Part shown: positions 33,546 to 46,400 of the stretch, piece after piece | Numbering within the stretch: position 1 is the stretch's first letter | Layout: every line of letters starts with the position of its first letter | DNA from: Paragordius varius | Lineage: Eukaryota > Nematomorpha | Length of the DNA stretch: 64,000 bases | Assembly (NCBI GenBank): GCA_964247055.1 | Contig: OZ176057.1 | Coordinates: 4,340,001-4,404,000 of the forward strand | Direction of reading: 5' to 3' | Notes under the pieces: model-generated | Told to the model about the DNA's origin: nothing | Database searches by the model: none | What the model saw: only the letters and a program-made list of their open reading frames with translations | Position numbers and translations under genes: made by a program

Positions 33546-34633
33546 AAAGTCATAATAATATAAATAATGGAGTTTAAAGTTACTTTTTTTAAATTAATGG
33601 TGAGAGATTGCAATAATGTTAAACCATAGGGAAAATGTAAAATAATATAAAATATTTTAAAAAGACCGCTGTAATTATAATAAGTTTATTAATAACGCCC
33701 CATTGTTTTAAATAAGGTTCGAAGTAGAGATGAGTAACACAATTAATTATACATATATCAATTGTAATTAAATAATTTTTAAGGAAAATTACAGTTAATA
33801 GGTATTATTTTTGAAAAAATTGCATTTAAGAAATATACGCGCCGTATTATATGTAAATTAAATCATGCATCGTCACTAACATGCGAATGGTTGACTTTGA
33901 AGATGGAAAAATTTTGTATGTGAAATGGAATTAAATTTGGATATAAAATATTAGTTTTATTACAAGTTTAAATTGTGATCAAAAAGGGAAAGTAAAGTGA
34001 TTTGCATAATAATAATTGACAAATTAGGGAAGATAATAAACCCTGTCTTAAAACAATGCAAAGTTTTGTTAAAAACTAAAGAGGCGGAACATAAATTAAT
34101 TATCTAGAGTTTTGCAGTTAGAAATTTGGCTTAAACATAAATGGTCACAACATAGAAATTTTATTTGTTTACAGTAGCATATAATATAGCAAAGTTTATG
34201 AAATTTATGTAATAAAACTCTTAGTAAATTTTTCAATTTCATCATTTGTTAGCCACGATGCTTTATTTTTTATTTAAAAGATTAAATGTAGTTTAATTTT
34301 AAAATAACAATTTTTACATAGTAGTTTATGGTTCAGAAACATTTAATATTTTATTTATAGAAATATTTTTAGATTAGGCCAAAAAATTAATTAATATGCT
34401 TGCTTACAGTCTTTTAAGCCCATGATACAAATATTATTTTAACAACTGCAGAATCGTAAAAAAAGTCTTCAATCATTTCTAATCAAGGCATAAAATATAA
34501 TGATTAAATAAATAAGAGACTTTAGAATATGTTACATTCTACCAGCTAATTTTTTGGGTTTAATCTATTATATTATATTATATGTTTTAATTGTATTTTG
34601 GAGTTATCCGAATTTTAGAGTTCAACTCTTGAA
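33546..34633. other. AT-rich spacer
   Basis: No gene or repeat recognised. Confidence 0.5.
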
Positions 34634-35065
34634 CACAACACATTAATTTCAGTTATTAGATACAAATTGGTATGATTGGCAAAAAAGGTTCATTCAGTAA
34701 AAACTTGATTTTATCATGTTTTGGATGAAGAAGTAAAAATTTAGTCAACATGACATATGTGCATTAAATAAATGTGGAAATAATCCAAAATAAACCACCT
34801 TTTCAGTTTCTATCAAAGTTAGATGCGACTTAAATATAAAATAGGTGTGATTTCAGCTTTATGTTTGAATGAACGCGATATTTTGGAAATATTTTGTAAA
34901 ATAAAAATGGCGTCGTAGTAGTTTGATAATGTTTTTTTCCAAAACTAATTTTATTAGATTGGAATAGTTATTTAATTTTTATTTAAGACACTTTCTTTTG
35001 GTAGTTTTTAAAATCATCAACTTAAATTTAGTCTAGGGTATTTTCATACCCCAAGAATCGAAGTG
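34634..35065 (-). mobile_element. family D TTAA-target MITE
   Basis: The right end reads CGAAGTG then TTAA; the left end (TTGAACACAACACATTAATT) is worn. The interior matches the D elements of the 8-kb units in reverse orientation (GGCGTCGTAGTAGTTTGATA, CCACCTTTTCAGTTTCTATC). TTAA target with CACTT/AAGTG ends suggests a piggyBac-like or Kolobok-like non-autonomous element. Confidence 0.65.
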
Positions 35066-35565
35066 TTAAAGGCTAATAAACTGGAAAAAGGATTAATCTG
35101 GAACATATAGTGGTATAATTTTTTTCAAATGTTAAAACAGTAATTTCCTCAGTACTTGAACCCAAATCATCCGTTAAAATAAAAAATGTAGTTATATATG
35201 ATTTTGTTGAAACGTTATCTGCCTGTATAATTAATATTTTTATAATAAATTAATCTTTATAATTTTATATTTTAAATTACTTATTATAGCCATTATAAAA
35301 ACAGGAAGGTTCAATAATAACTCCTTTGTTTAGTAATATAAAAACTTGATTTTTCAAAATATTTAATAAATAAATATATTTGTTAATCCTTATATATCAG
35401 GCTCCCGTTCAACATTCATATTTGTAATTTACTAAAAATTAAATATAAAATACAAAAGTAATAAAACATAGCCTATAAGGTAATATTTATGTTATATTTC
35501 ACTAGCATATATCAATATTTGTCCGCATAGAATACAGAATAAAATTTTTGCGCTTTCTATCGCTT
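35066..35565. other. AT-rich spacer
   Basis: No gene recognised. Confidence 0.5.
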
Positions 35566-35828
35566 TGTAAGAGTGTTCACGCATGACTTCCCTGGTCGCA
35601 TGGATTAAAAAATTTGACGGCCACAATTGCAAAATATATAGTACTTAACAAGTATTATGCCATATTTTTAGCATACGACTGTATTCTAATCAGAAAATTG
35701 GAAGGAGATGATCAAATATGTTTAATAAAATTAATTAATTTTACTCAGCCTTCGTAAAATGTTTTAGCAAAAAAATATATTTTGGAGGGACGCATGCCGC
35801 TCGGGGCTAAGTTGAAGACCCCTGTTTT
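35566..35828. mobile_element. hAT MITE
   Basis: The right end GGGGCTAAGTTGAAGACCCC followed by TG is a standard hAT terminus read in reverse. The left end (GAGTGTTCACGCATGACTTC, then CTGGTCGCATGG) aligns with it after allowing for decay. About 263 bp, non-coding. Confidence 0.6.
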
Positions 35829-36186
35829 CAGTTCTCTAATGTAAATGTTGTCATATAATATATAACAGGTAATAAATTATGATTTGCATATTATAAAGCA
35901 TAAACTTACGAATATAGATGTTTCTTAGGGTTGTAACAAGTTGACTATCATTAAATGACGTTACTTTTGTTAGATAACTAGTATTGGCTTTTTGTTCCAA
36001 ACTCACTCTAAATTTCGCAAAGTTATGTTCCTATGTAATAATTAAATTTTTAATTACTAATAAGTAGACAGTGTAATTATACAAATGTTTAGACCAAACT
36101 AGATCAATTTTGGTAATGAATGTATCTATTGTGTCCGCTTTAAAAAAATAAACTGATAAGAATATTGCGTAATGAACATTTCATTT
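35829..36186. other. AT-rich spacer
   Basis: No gene recognised. Confidence 0.5.
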
Positions 36187-36486
36187 ATACACTAGTTGGT
36201 CCTTGAACGTTAGTCCTCCAACAGTTCTATTTGCCCTTAAAATTTTTAATTTTATTTAATCATAATTTTTCCATTTTTTATTTTATTATTTTTAACCTAA
36301 TTTTTTATATATTATGCAAAAATAAAATTTTGGTATTATAACTAATTAAAACAACAAAATTATTATCTTATAAGTGAGAAAAAATAAATATTATTTAATT
36401 GAGTTTTAAAATCTTATAAATATTATAATAATTTTTAAAAAATAAAGATATACGGTTTCCAAATGGTTAAAAGATGATAAAAGTTG

Positions 36487-36517
<31 letters not shown>

Positions 36518-36578
36518 CTAGGTTAAAAATGATAAAATATAAATGACATACGACACTCTCGAAAAGCAAATGCTATAA
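36187..36578 (-). mobile_element. family A element, copy 4 (shortened arms)
   Basis: Left side TACACTAGTTGGTCCTTGAA with only one or two worn units. The middle follows the orientation of copy 2 (TTTAATCATAATTTTTCC, AAAGATATACGGTTTCC). Right end GACACTCTCGAAAAGCAAA then TGCTATA. A (TA)n tract is inserted or expanded at 36488-36512. Confidence 0.65.
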
Positions 36579-36792
36579 TGTTGTATAATCTATTTTAATT
36601 TTTAATTCTTTATGTACGTTCAATTTTAAACAAAATTTGATGCAATTATAAGGATTAGTTAATGCGTCCCACTAAGATTTTTAAAAACATACAAAACCTT
36701 TTTGGATAGTCACCACTTGTACAATAGAATACAAAAAAATTAGTAAATATAAATTATACCATAAAACACATAATGGATGCATTTAATGTTTT

Positions 36793-36858
36793 AGGTCTGG
36801 GTGTTTAACATAAATGGCGCGAGCTGCATTGTAATTTAAAATATCAGCGGGCGGCATT

Positions 36859-36895
<37 letters not shown>

Positions 36896-37125
36896 CATTC
36901 ATATAAAATTTTTATTTTTTAAAATTGGTCTGTAATATTATGCAAACACAATGTAACAAACAATTTTGTATAGTTGTTGCCAGTTGAATAGATAAATATA
37001 AAAAAATCGGTTCAGAAACGTTGATTATACAGAAATTTTATGAGGATATCACAAAATTATGGATCAGATTATTTTAGCGGGCACATAAAGTTTCGGAGGG
37101 CGGAATTTTTCCGACCCCTATTTTA
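36793..37125. mobile_element. hAT MITE with internal (TA)n
   Basis: Left end GGTCTGGGTGTTTAACA with GCGGGCGGCATTTG; right end AATTTTTCCGACCCCTA with GGGCGGAAT. Both are of the hAT terminal type. TTTTAG occurs just outside each end and may be what is left of the target duplication. (TA)n at 36861-36893. Confidence 0.55.
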
Positions 37126-37384
37126 GATTTAAAACTATAAATAACCTTTGTTAAATTGAATGTTGAACTCCGATTGCCAACTTGTAATTGCACATAGCCA
37201 AAACTTGAATTTGTTAAGTTATAAACTATTATTTTTTTGATCCAGCCTCTCCCATACATTATAATTTTTTCTTGGATAGTTTCTAATAATGTATTTCAAA
37301 AAAATATAAAGGTAAAACTATATGTAAGTCAATTATAAAAACACTAAATAATGGCTATAGTATATAAGTATACATAGGTATACA

Positions 37385-39790
37385 TAGGGTGACCAGACGG
37401 CCCGCTTTTGGCTGGACAGTCCCGCTTTTTCACAATTTGTCTCGCGTCCCGCTACGTTTTTAAAATGTCCCGCTTTTTCACGATTATATAAAAAATTTAC
37501 ATTTAAATTTTTTATATAAATTTTATTTTTTTTATCCGTTTAAATTTTTTATCATTAGTTATCTTTAAAATCTATATCAATTTTAAATTAAAATTTATTA
37601 TTATTAATTAAAAATATTTTTTGTTTCGAATTTATATCATATGATTATACACTTTGCCTACTGGCAACATTATCAAAAAGATAAATCAATACAAATCGGT
37701 AGCTCATACGTTTAATCCAGAAAATTAAGGTAATAAAATATTTTTATATACTAATATTTTAGTTATATTACCTGCCAACATTATCAAAAAGACAAATACC
37801 ACAAATCGGTAACTTATGCGTTTACTCCAGAAAATTAAGGTAATATATTTATTTATACCTTTATTAATTTAAAAATATAAGTACAAAATTGTAAATTACG
37901 ATTAATGAAAGAATTTCCTTTTATCAAAAAAACGAAGAATGAATCATTTGTTAAATGTTATTTATGCGAGAGGGAATACACCCTAGCACATGGCGCTTGA
38001 TGTTACAAAGCATATGGAAACACAGAAGCATAAAAAATGTTAGATATGGCGTCATCTTACAAAATGAGCGATTTTTATCGAAAGCCCGCTTTTGGAGAGG
38101 AATAAAAGAATTTGGCACTAGCCGAAGGCGTTTTATCTTTTCACGCCGTTAATTACAATCTTTCTTTAGATCTATGGATTGTACCTCACAGGTTATTCGT
38201 ACCTGATCCAATAAAAAATTTACAGGTGCCGTACAAAGGCTGAAGCCATTGTATGCAATGTCCTTTCCCCACATGCATTTTCTGAAATACAAAAAGATTT
38301 GCTGAAAATTAATTTCATATCGTTAAACTGTGATGCATCAAATCAAAAAAATTATTTCCCACTTAAATTTTGATCCAGAAACCGGATTGAAAATTAATTT
38401 TAGATTTTATTTCTCTACCCGGTAAAAATTCCGACATAATATTTACTTCAATAATGCATAATCAAGAAAAAAAATAAAACAAAAGACAAAATCATCCGCA
38501 TATTGCGCTGACAACACCAATACGAACTTCGATGAAAAAGCAAGGGGTGTAACAAAAAATATTTTTCATAAATTAGCAGATAATCGTAATCAAAACATTA
38601 TTGGGGTGTGCAGCGCATATAATACACAACGCTATTAAAACAACAGCTGATTTGTTACCCCTAAATGTGGAAAATGTAGTTGTTAAAATAAATTCCTATT
38701 TTTATATATACACGGTACGCGTTGAAACGCATAAGGAAATCTGTGAAAATGCACAAGTTCAATATCAAAAAATGCTTAGATATTGTGAAACTTGTTGGTT
38801 AGCTCTTCTGCCAGCTATCGAAAGAGTTTTAAAAATGTATGATCCTTTAAAATCCTATTTTATATCACAGGGCAAATGTCCTACAACTTTGAAAAAATTT
38901 TTTGAAAGTGATTCTTCAAAAATATGGTTAGAGTTCCCGCATAATCAAGTTTCTCTCTTTCAAAATGTTATTAAATTGATAGAAGGTGATGAAATTTAGG
39001 CAATCGAAGTAGCCAAGTTAGGAACCTAAAATTCCAATGTCAATAAAGGTTAAAAAATAGTTTTATGCCATTAATCGTCCGCGATATTATAAATAATTTA
39101 GAAAAACCAGGCTTAATAAATCGCCAAGATATCCTGTACCATATATAAATGTTTTATACAAACTGTATAGATTATTTGGACAATTCATTATTTTCACTGG
39201 ATAATATTACCAGAATTTCAATGGTGCGATGTTCAAATCATTTGATTACACATCTTCCAAAAATTCCCAAAAAGTAATCTTTTAGAAAATGATCTTTTAT
39301 CTCAAGTATCATTAGGTAAAAATTGTATTAATAATAAAAAATTTAAATTATAGACAACAGAAAAAATACAGTAGAAAATAAATGGTTGGAAATTTATCAT
39401 TTTCAAACAAACTGTTCCATACTAATATTTTTAAAATTGTGGAATTTGCACTATCTTTATCTGGAACCAACCCTGTGACAGTATATCAGGTGTGGACATC
39501 GAAAAAATCAAATTTAAATGTTGAAACTTTAAAGGCCATTTTATCTGTCAAATTTAATTTGACAAATTCTTGTGAAGACTTCTACAATATTTCAAAAAAT
39601 GGTGACAATCTGTTAAAACGCATTCACTCAAATAAAAAATATGCCAAAGAATTAAATATTTTCTTATATTTATAATGAATTTGTGTTAAAAATAAATAAA
39701 TACAATAATTTTTTGTATAAAAATTTTTTGTTGTAGCCCCCCTTTCCCAGATTTGTCCCGCTTTTTCCTTCAAAAAATCTGGTCACCCTA
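37385..39790 (+). mobile_element. hAT element (GGTGACCAGA family), copy b, with perfect 8-bp duplication
   Basis: Termini TAGGGTGACCAGA and TCTGGTCACCCTA are perfect inverted repeats. The target duplication GGTATACA (37377-37384 and 39791-39798) is perfect, and copy 3 of the unit has the uninterrupted empty site. 2406 bp. The 5' part has two copies of a subterminal block (CCAGAAAATTAAGGTAAT, at about 37718 and 37827). It contains a broken transposase. Confidence 0.9.
37905..39675 (+). pseudogene. hAT transposase relic with BED-type zinc finger (copy b)
   Basis: The product would be the transposase of this family. In order: CYLCERE and HMETQKH of a BED finger (about 37957-38030; the spacing between them is damaged), KNLALAEGVLSF (about 38105), the catalytic-fold region in an open 132-codon frame (38601-38999: GCAAHIIHNAIKTTADLLP..., ERVLKMYDPLKSYF), and a C-terminal frame (39382-39675: FKIVEFALSLSGTN, LNVETLKAILSVKF). 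The ERVF motif seen in copy a is lost here. Several frameshifts separate the pieces. Better kept than copy a. Confidence 0.85.
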
Positions 39791-40832
39791 GGTATACAGT
39801 ATATTCTATATCATCTAAAAAATGTTAAACGCAATTTTACAAGTTTAATTATAAAGTAATTAAGGGTTTAATAGGTCTAATTCAACAAATAGCTGTTTGA
39901 TTAATCACATACGCTCATAATTTAATAGTAAACCAGAAAGATACACAAGTTTATATAAAAAACTGCTTATATTTATCATTTAGTATTCGGGTCGAGTTTC
40001 GTGTCTGGAAATAAAATATCGATCGCTCTGTATTTTTTATGCATTTGTATAAATATATTATGATTTGGTGGATTTATAACAAAGTAGATTGAAATTGTGC
40101 ATAAGTAAATTTGTAGGCGCTTTGATATAAAATTTTTTTGATAATGGCCCATCACAAATCAAATGGCGAACATTAACAAAAACTATGAGAGAAATATATG
40201 TATGAAGAATGGGATTAATAAGCTTGATAAGTCCACATGCACAAACATAAATAACTTTGATGAGCTTTAATATCAAAAATTATGGCTTATGCAAAAGTAG
40301 CTTTATTTTATATATTGGTTTTTGTAAATCTATTCCATATACAACAAATCTAAATGACTCTTGCAACAAAATTCTCAATGTGTCATAAGACCAGGTTGTA
40401 ACTTATTGGAAGCCAACGTACACAGGTCATCGGCAACAAATACCCTAAATTTTGGATTTGTAAAAACTTGGCAAGTTTTTTATCAACTCATATCAATAAA
40501 AGCAGTAATGTTGCTTGTTTTAGACCTATTCGACTATATTTATCCTATACAGGAGTACGCTGATAGAGCTGGGCTGTAATCAGTTCTACCTTAAGAATGG
40601 CATATTATATTATTTCCGGCATGGCACTTATATATTATCTTAGAAATGGGCAAAATGAGTGTACGATGTTTAATATTTTTATTCTAAAAAATGACTTTTT
40701 TTAATCATATACGCTTGGATATCATATCGTTATTACTATAATTTTATCAAAAACTTTATTTTTAATTTTATAGCTAAATTTAAAAAGCAATTATAATAGC
40801 ATATTTTTATGAAAAAAATGATATGGTTTTAA

Positions 40833-41405
40833 CACTTCGATTCAAATTGGGATATCATACCCCAGACTTAATTTAAGTTAGGATTTTTAAAAAACTACTG
40901 AAGGAAATGGTCCCGATTTAAATTTATGCTTCTATCCTAATAAATATTAAATAAATATGCCAAAATTTCCAAATAAAATTTTGTTTTAAAAAAAAGTTCC
41001 ATGTCAAACTACATCAATGCATTTTTATTTTCCAAAATTTTTACAAAATATCGTTTTCATTTAATTTTAAGGGTAAAATTAAAGCTAATTTTTTATTTAA
41101 ATCACATCTAACATTGATAGCAATAGAAAAAGCGGTTTATTTTCGATTATTTTTCAATTTAATTATTGCACATATGTTACGTTGACTAAATTTTTACCTT
41201 TCGGTTTTAGCTTAAAATAAGCAATATTAAGTATTTTAAAATAAAAGTTTTTATATATTTCGGTTTATGTTTTATAAGTGCCAAATTTTGCCATGGTTTT
41301 GATTCCTTCCATAATTTTTTAATAATCAAATTTTAAACAGGGCTGGGGTATTTAACTACCCCAATTTGAATCGAAGGACTAAAATGAATTTGTTGTATCT
41401 AAGTG
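40833..41405 (+). mobile_element. family D TTAA-target MITE (unit copy 1)
   Basis: Bounded by TTAA on both sides; ends CACTTCGATTCAAATTGGG and CCCCAATTTGAATCGAAGG...AAGTG. The right end carries an extra ~20 bp between the CGAAGG block and AAGTG. 573 bp, non-coding. Confidence 0.8.
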
Positions 41406-41734
41406 TTAAAGGTGATTATATATTATTTAAATAAAAAATTTTTAATAAAACTAAATAAAATATATAAATTTAATTATAGGATTTACAGTTCAAAAACCTT
41501 AAATTTGAATTCACCCTAAAACAATAAATTTATCCTAAACAATTCTAATTCACCCTATTATAATTATTTATTTTCGAACCAATATAATTTATTATATATA
41601 TAAAATATATTTATTGCATAGTTTATTATTTTTTCAGTATTATTTTAATTTAAAACAAATTTTATTTTTTTACAAAATAAAATATAAGTAATTTTTATTA
41701 AATCAGAAAATGTTATGGCGGTAGGCGCCATCTC

Positions 41735-42119
41735 CTTATAAGTTATAAATCAAGAGGAGTATAGATAGTTAGTCCACCGAGTTGCAAGTTGGATTTATTA
41801 TTATATCCTAATTAACAGAGACTATGAGAAACCACGTTTTGACTCTAAGCTCTATAATATTCATTTCCCCGACTCTATTCGGTTTCAAATTCTCTAAAAC
41901 TCATATATATAATTCCTGAACTGGTAGTGTTTACCCGTGTTCATTATGTCTGACTGATGAGTCCACAACAAGGACCAAACGCGTCTCACACTGTGACACG
42001 TGGTAAAAACTGTCAACAAAATTTGGCTTCACGTAGTCTCTGTTGTTAACTAGGATATACTAATATATCCAACCTGCAACTCGGTAGACTAACTATCTAT
42101 ACTCTTCTTGATTTATAAG
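41735..42119. mobile_element. element E: inverted repeat with a hammerhead-like centre (unit copy 1)
   Basis: Arms of about 85 bp: AAATCAAGAGGAGTATAGAT / ATCTATACTCTTCTTGATTT outside and CCGAGTTGCAAGTTGGAT / ATCCAACCTGCAACTCGG inside. A second inner pair follows (AGAGACTATGAGAAACCACG / TTCACGTAGTCTCT). It is inserted within family B. No reading frame. The centre holds the hammerhead-like motif listed next. Superfamily unknown. Confidence 0.75.
41940..42020 (+). ncRNA. hammerhead-like motif inside element E
   Basis: CTGATGA (41954-41960), stem II GTCC/GGAC with loop ACAACAA, then CAAA (41976-41979) where the consensus is GAAA, then a long stem III (CGCGTCTCAC / GTGACACGTG, loop ACT, one mismatch) ending GTA. 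The changed G is the residue known as G12, the general base, so cleavage is not expected. Stem I pairing is weak. Confidence 0.5.
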
Positions 42120-42599
42120 AAATTTTTTTATTTTAAAAATCACTAATTTATTTTTAGGATTATGAATTGTTCAAGGGTGAATTTAAAGTGTTTGAGGGTG
42201 GATTTAAATTGTTTAAGGGTTAACTATAAATGACATATATTGTAAGACTAAAGTGTATCTAAGCCCATCTATTAAATGTTTTAATAATAAAGTTATTTTT
42301 ATGATGCAACAAATACAAAACAGCTTATTGATATTAAGAAGTTTATACGACTCAGAATGCTGAATATGAATATAAAATTAGTGTGTATCTTTTAGTCTAT
42401 TCTTTTATCGGAACTTCCCAAAGAAAGTATTGGGACTCTGAATAATACGGTGTACAAAATTAGTCCTGAAGAATAACTTGATGAAACAAATATATAATCT
42501 GGAAAAATGTATCAAGATTATCATGGTGATTTTGGTTTTGGCCTTCACCATTATCAAACGGAAAATTTAATAAATATATTCTATATAAATAAAAGGCAC

Positions 42600-43460
42600 A
42601 AACAAAGTCTTCCAAAAATTAAATGAATATTTGAAACACAACATTATTGGAGTTGGGTGCGCCCCTCACATTATCCACAATTCCATACAAACCGCGGCGG
42701 ATTTGCCTTCTATCGATTTTAAACATTTATCAAAAAATTTATTCATATTTTCTATTTGTACTATTCGCATTAAAGCAATAAAGGCTTTTGTTTAGAATCC
42801 GAAACTGAATACAAAAAATATAAGGTTATTGTAAAACTCGATAGTTGGCATTATTACCCGTTGACTCAAAATCTTTAAAAGACAAATGCGCAGAGAACGA
42901 CCTTATAAAAGTTATGTTCCCATTATGTTTCGTAAAGATTTAAGTAAGCTCGAGGATAATAGATTGATTAATTGAAATACATTTTTATGAAGTAAAAGCA
43001 TTTAATACGAATCATTATGATTATTTAACAGCATGGTCAATTCGAAGATAATTAAGTTCTCCTCGATTGATTGTTCGAAGAGATATTGAAAATGATTTTT
43101 CTAATTTGTTTTATTGATGAAATTGAACTTTTTGATGAAAGAATTTATAGGAAATTATGCGTGGAAGAGAAAAAGATACATGAATGGATCAAAAGTGTTT
43201 AATACTGATTTAAGGTGGTTAAAAATTTTTACCAATTTTTTACATAAATTGTCCGGTGTGAAAATTTAATAAGTTTAATTTAATTAGCTATTTGTCTACC
43301 TAGACCAAGCGGCTACCGAAAGAGTTTTTTCGTTGATAAAAAAATATGGACTACGGAAAAAATACAACTCACAATAGATACCTTGAAAGCAATATTGTAA
43401 TAGTCAAACATAATATAGAAGAAATTGTGAATCTTTTTTCGATAACATTTCACAAACACT
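42600..43460 (+). pseudogene. second hAT transposase relic (unit copy 1)
   Basis: GVGCAPHIIHNSIQTAADLP at about 42650-42710 is the same catalytic-fold region as in the GGTGACCA family, but clearly diverged. Further on, WLKIFTNFLHKLSG (about 43220) and QAATERVFSLI (43305-43340) mark the C-terminal dimerisation region. Frames are broken repeatedly and no N-terminal DNA-binding domain was found. It belongs to a different hAT family from the elements at 21468 and 37385. Its terminal repeats were not recognised. Confidence 0.75.
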
Positions 43461-46400
43461 AAATTATTGGGAGAAATACATAAATCCAAAAAATATATAA
43501 ATTGTTAACTTTTGGACATTATTATTACTATTAAAAATAATTAAGTATTAATAATATATGTCACATATACCATTGATTGGATAGACCCATAACTATTTAA
43601 TTATGTTTGAATTTTACACTGTAGCAAAGTCGGTATTTAAATAACTTTCTATCGAGGCCCCTACCTTTTTTTCATCAACGCATACTTTTATCTGCTGTCA
43701 AATAGCCATAACTTATCAAAAATCTTTGAAACAGAACTTTCAAACGTGTGTGAATAATTTTATCTAGCAACATCATATAAACGAAGTATATTGTTTCCCT
43801 CTATTTTTGTTATCATATATTTGTTAATAATATTGTTTTTAGCAATTTTGTTAGCATTTTTTTAAAACAAACATACCATTATAATATTGTTGTATATCCA
43901 TATATATATAACATATGATATAATTATATGTACATACATTTATATTAAGTTTTTGTTGGATATTTTAATTGTTTCTAATGAGATAAATAGTAACGAACAA
44001 GATAATTTAATATAAAACACCAAAAATCTGGTGTAACAAATAGGCAAAGTATGTTTTAATTTTGTACTGCGTCAGGGTATAAAATATCTTGTCGCATTAT
44101 TCTAAAACGGGCTAGGTTTAAACGCAAAAACCGTATTTTGCAACTTAAATAGTTTTGCAAAAAAATTTAAAATGCATAGTTTTAAAAATTCAATTTTTAG
44201 CAAAATTTTGTCGGAGCATGCCTACTTTTTTAGGAATGATGGAAATAAAAACACTTTTAGATACTTTAAAAACATTTTTCAACATAACTGATAATGGTGA
44301 ACATGCCTTAAAATTTTATTTAGGTTCATTTATTTTCAAATTTTGGTAAATTTTTATATAAAAACACAATCTATATTTGACATAAATTTGAAGCCAAACG
44401 AATATAATTGGAGGCGATAGAAATGTTGCGCATATTTAATATGTTTTTATAATATTTAAAATCGTTTTTATACGTTTTTATGCCTAAAAAGGATTAAGTA
44501 TGCTTCGGCATTTAACTGTTTGCTAAAATTTTTTGTTTTTTATGTCAAAACTCAACATATGAATATAATGCCCAATCCCGGCCTTTTACCTTTGTTTTAA
44601 AAGCTGGCCCGTTTTAAGAAAGCAAAAAAATGGGACTTTAGGAGTGGACTCTATATAGTTAAATCAAACATGGTGCTGCTAAACCACTCAAAATGTAACA
44701 GTATTAGCTTTAGCAACCAAGCTAATGCATAATGATAAAATATTTATATCATTTATAAATGCGCCTATCGTCATCTTTGCAAAAACTGTTTTTTTTAATC
44801 TGGTAGATCTGGTGGCTATTAAAAAATTTTTTTAATGTTTAACATTTGGCATTTAAACGACTTTTTTATTTAGTGGTGAAGGGGGGTGGGGAAATATGTT
44901 TGGAGGTGAGTTTAAACTATGCACTTTACAAAAAAAAACTTATCAAAGTTCTATATAAAGTGATGAAAAGAAGCTAAAATACTAATGTTTTTTTTAAACA
45001 ATTAACTTTTGATGGTCTTATAAAACAATACATATATAACTATTATACCTGAGACAACTGCAAGGATTAATATTAGTATAATCTTCATTTTTGATTGTAT
45101 CGAGGTAAAAATACAAAAATAATATTAAAATATATTAGGGAGGATTAACGCGTATCCTAAGTAATAAGTATACGATTAAATGGTTGGTGTACGTGTATAG
45201 TATATAATTTATGTTTATATAAACTTATCTAAACGCCAAAATTCTCCGAATTACAGTACTCTCTATCAAATTTTCTATCCCTATAACTAATAAGAGCTAT
45301 TAAATATAAACATATCCTTGTTAAATAACATACAAAATTTATTAAGATATATTATTAAACCTTGATATGCAAAGCTCAACAAAATTTTTATTCAGTTTTA
45401 TTACAATATCTAAATATAAAAACGTTCGAATTTTATGCTTATATATTCTAGTTTAAATTATATTACTAATATATTACATTTATAAATTTTGAAATATTTA
45501 TCAATTTTAAGTTGTAACTTTATTAAAATTCTTGGTCCTATTTATATTTTAATGTAAATGGTTGTAAATATTAAAAAGGAACAAATGAGTTAGCTTACAC
45601 TTTATTAAGTATTCTTTTCTGCTCTTACGGTTTGGCAAAATTTTATGCACCACGGTTAAAACTTTAGATATTGGAGATTAATTATATGCAGTAAAAATTG
45701 AAAATTTACGGGCAAAACAAAAAAAATAAAATTTTTTATACAATATAATCATGCTTTTTACATTATTTAATTTAACTCATTATTTAAAATTGCCACGTAT
45801 GGATAGAGATGTGTCATTGGTAACAATCAACCATATAGTTTTTAATAATATAACATAAAATAATAAATTAAAAAAGTATGGTTATTTTTTATAAATTAAG
45901 TATAACGTTTTGTCCCTATAATTTGAATTTTTTATGTAATCATCAGTTTGTCAATATTATTTAACAGAATGTTGATAAAATAAAATATTTTAGCTTTATA
46001 TATAATATCTATGGGCTGTTGTAGTAGCGATTTTAGAGAATACAAAGATGATAGGTTGTAAAAAAGATAAGATTTTCTCAAAGTTTAACCTTTCTAAGGC
46101 TATTAATCCTACGTGTTTCGATCTAAGGATTTCTTTGGTGTACACCTTAAAAAAATGATTTTTATCTTAATACAATAATCTATATTCTATTATTATTTGT
46201 AAATAGTTTTAGCCTTTTCACAGCCAAAATTTGGTCGGTGCTGTATTTAACGGCTACATATATTTTTTCATATTGATTTTATATATCCTGTGCGGAAAAT
46301 TTTGCACTTTCTATACTAATCATGATCAATGTTCGTAAAATTTTATAGTGTCATGTACGCAGATGTAAATTTTAAGTAATATATATCAGTGGTACGTATC

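Larger units (their letters stand above)
41475..42243. mobile_element. family B element carrying nested element E (unit copy 1)
   Basis: The left arm has AATTCACCCTAAAACAATAA and related units; the right arm has GAATTGTTCAAGGGTGAATT and GTTTGAGGGTGGATTTAAA. Removing E leaves about 385 bp. The outermost bases are worn. Confidence 0.65.

Noticed and set aside
40361-40579. 72-codon frame repeated at 48412 (QQNSQCVIRPGCNLLEANV...)
   Set aside because: It is duplicated with the 8-kb unit, copy 3 disrupts it, and no motif is recognised; sharing reflects recent duplication, not selection.
44155-44349. 64-codon frame repeated at 52192
   Set aside because: Same reasoning: recent duplication, broken in copy 3, ordinary AT-rich composition.
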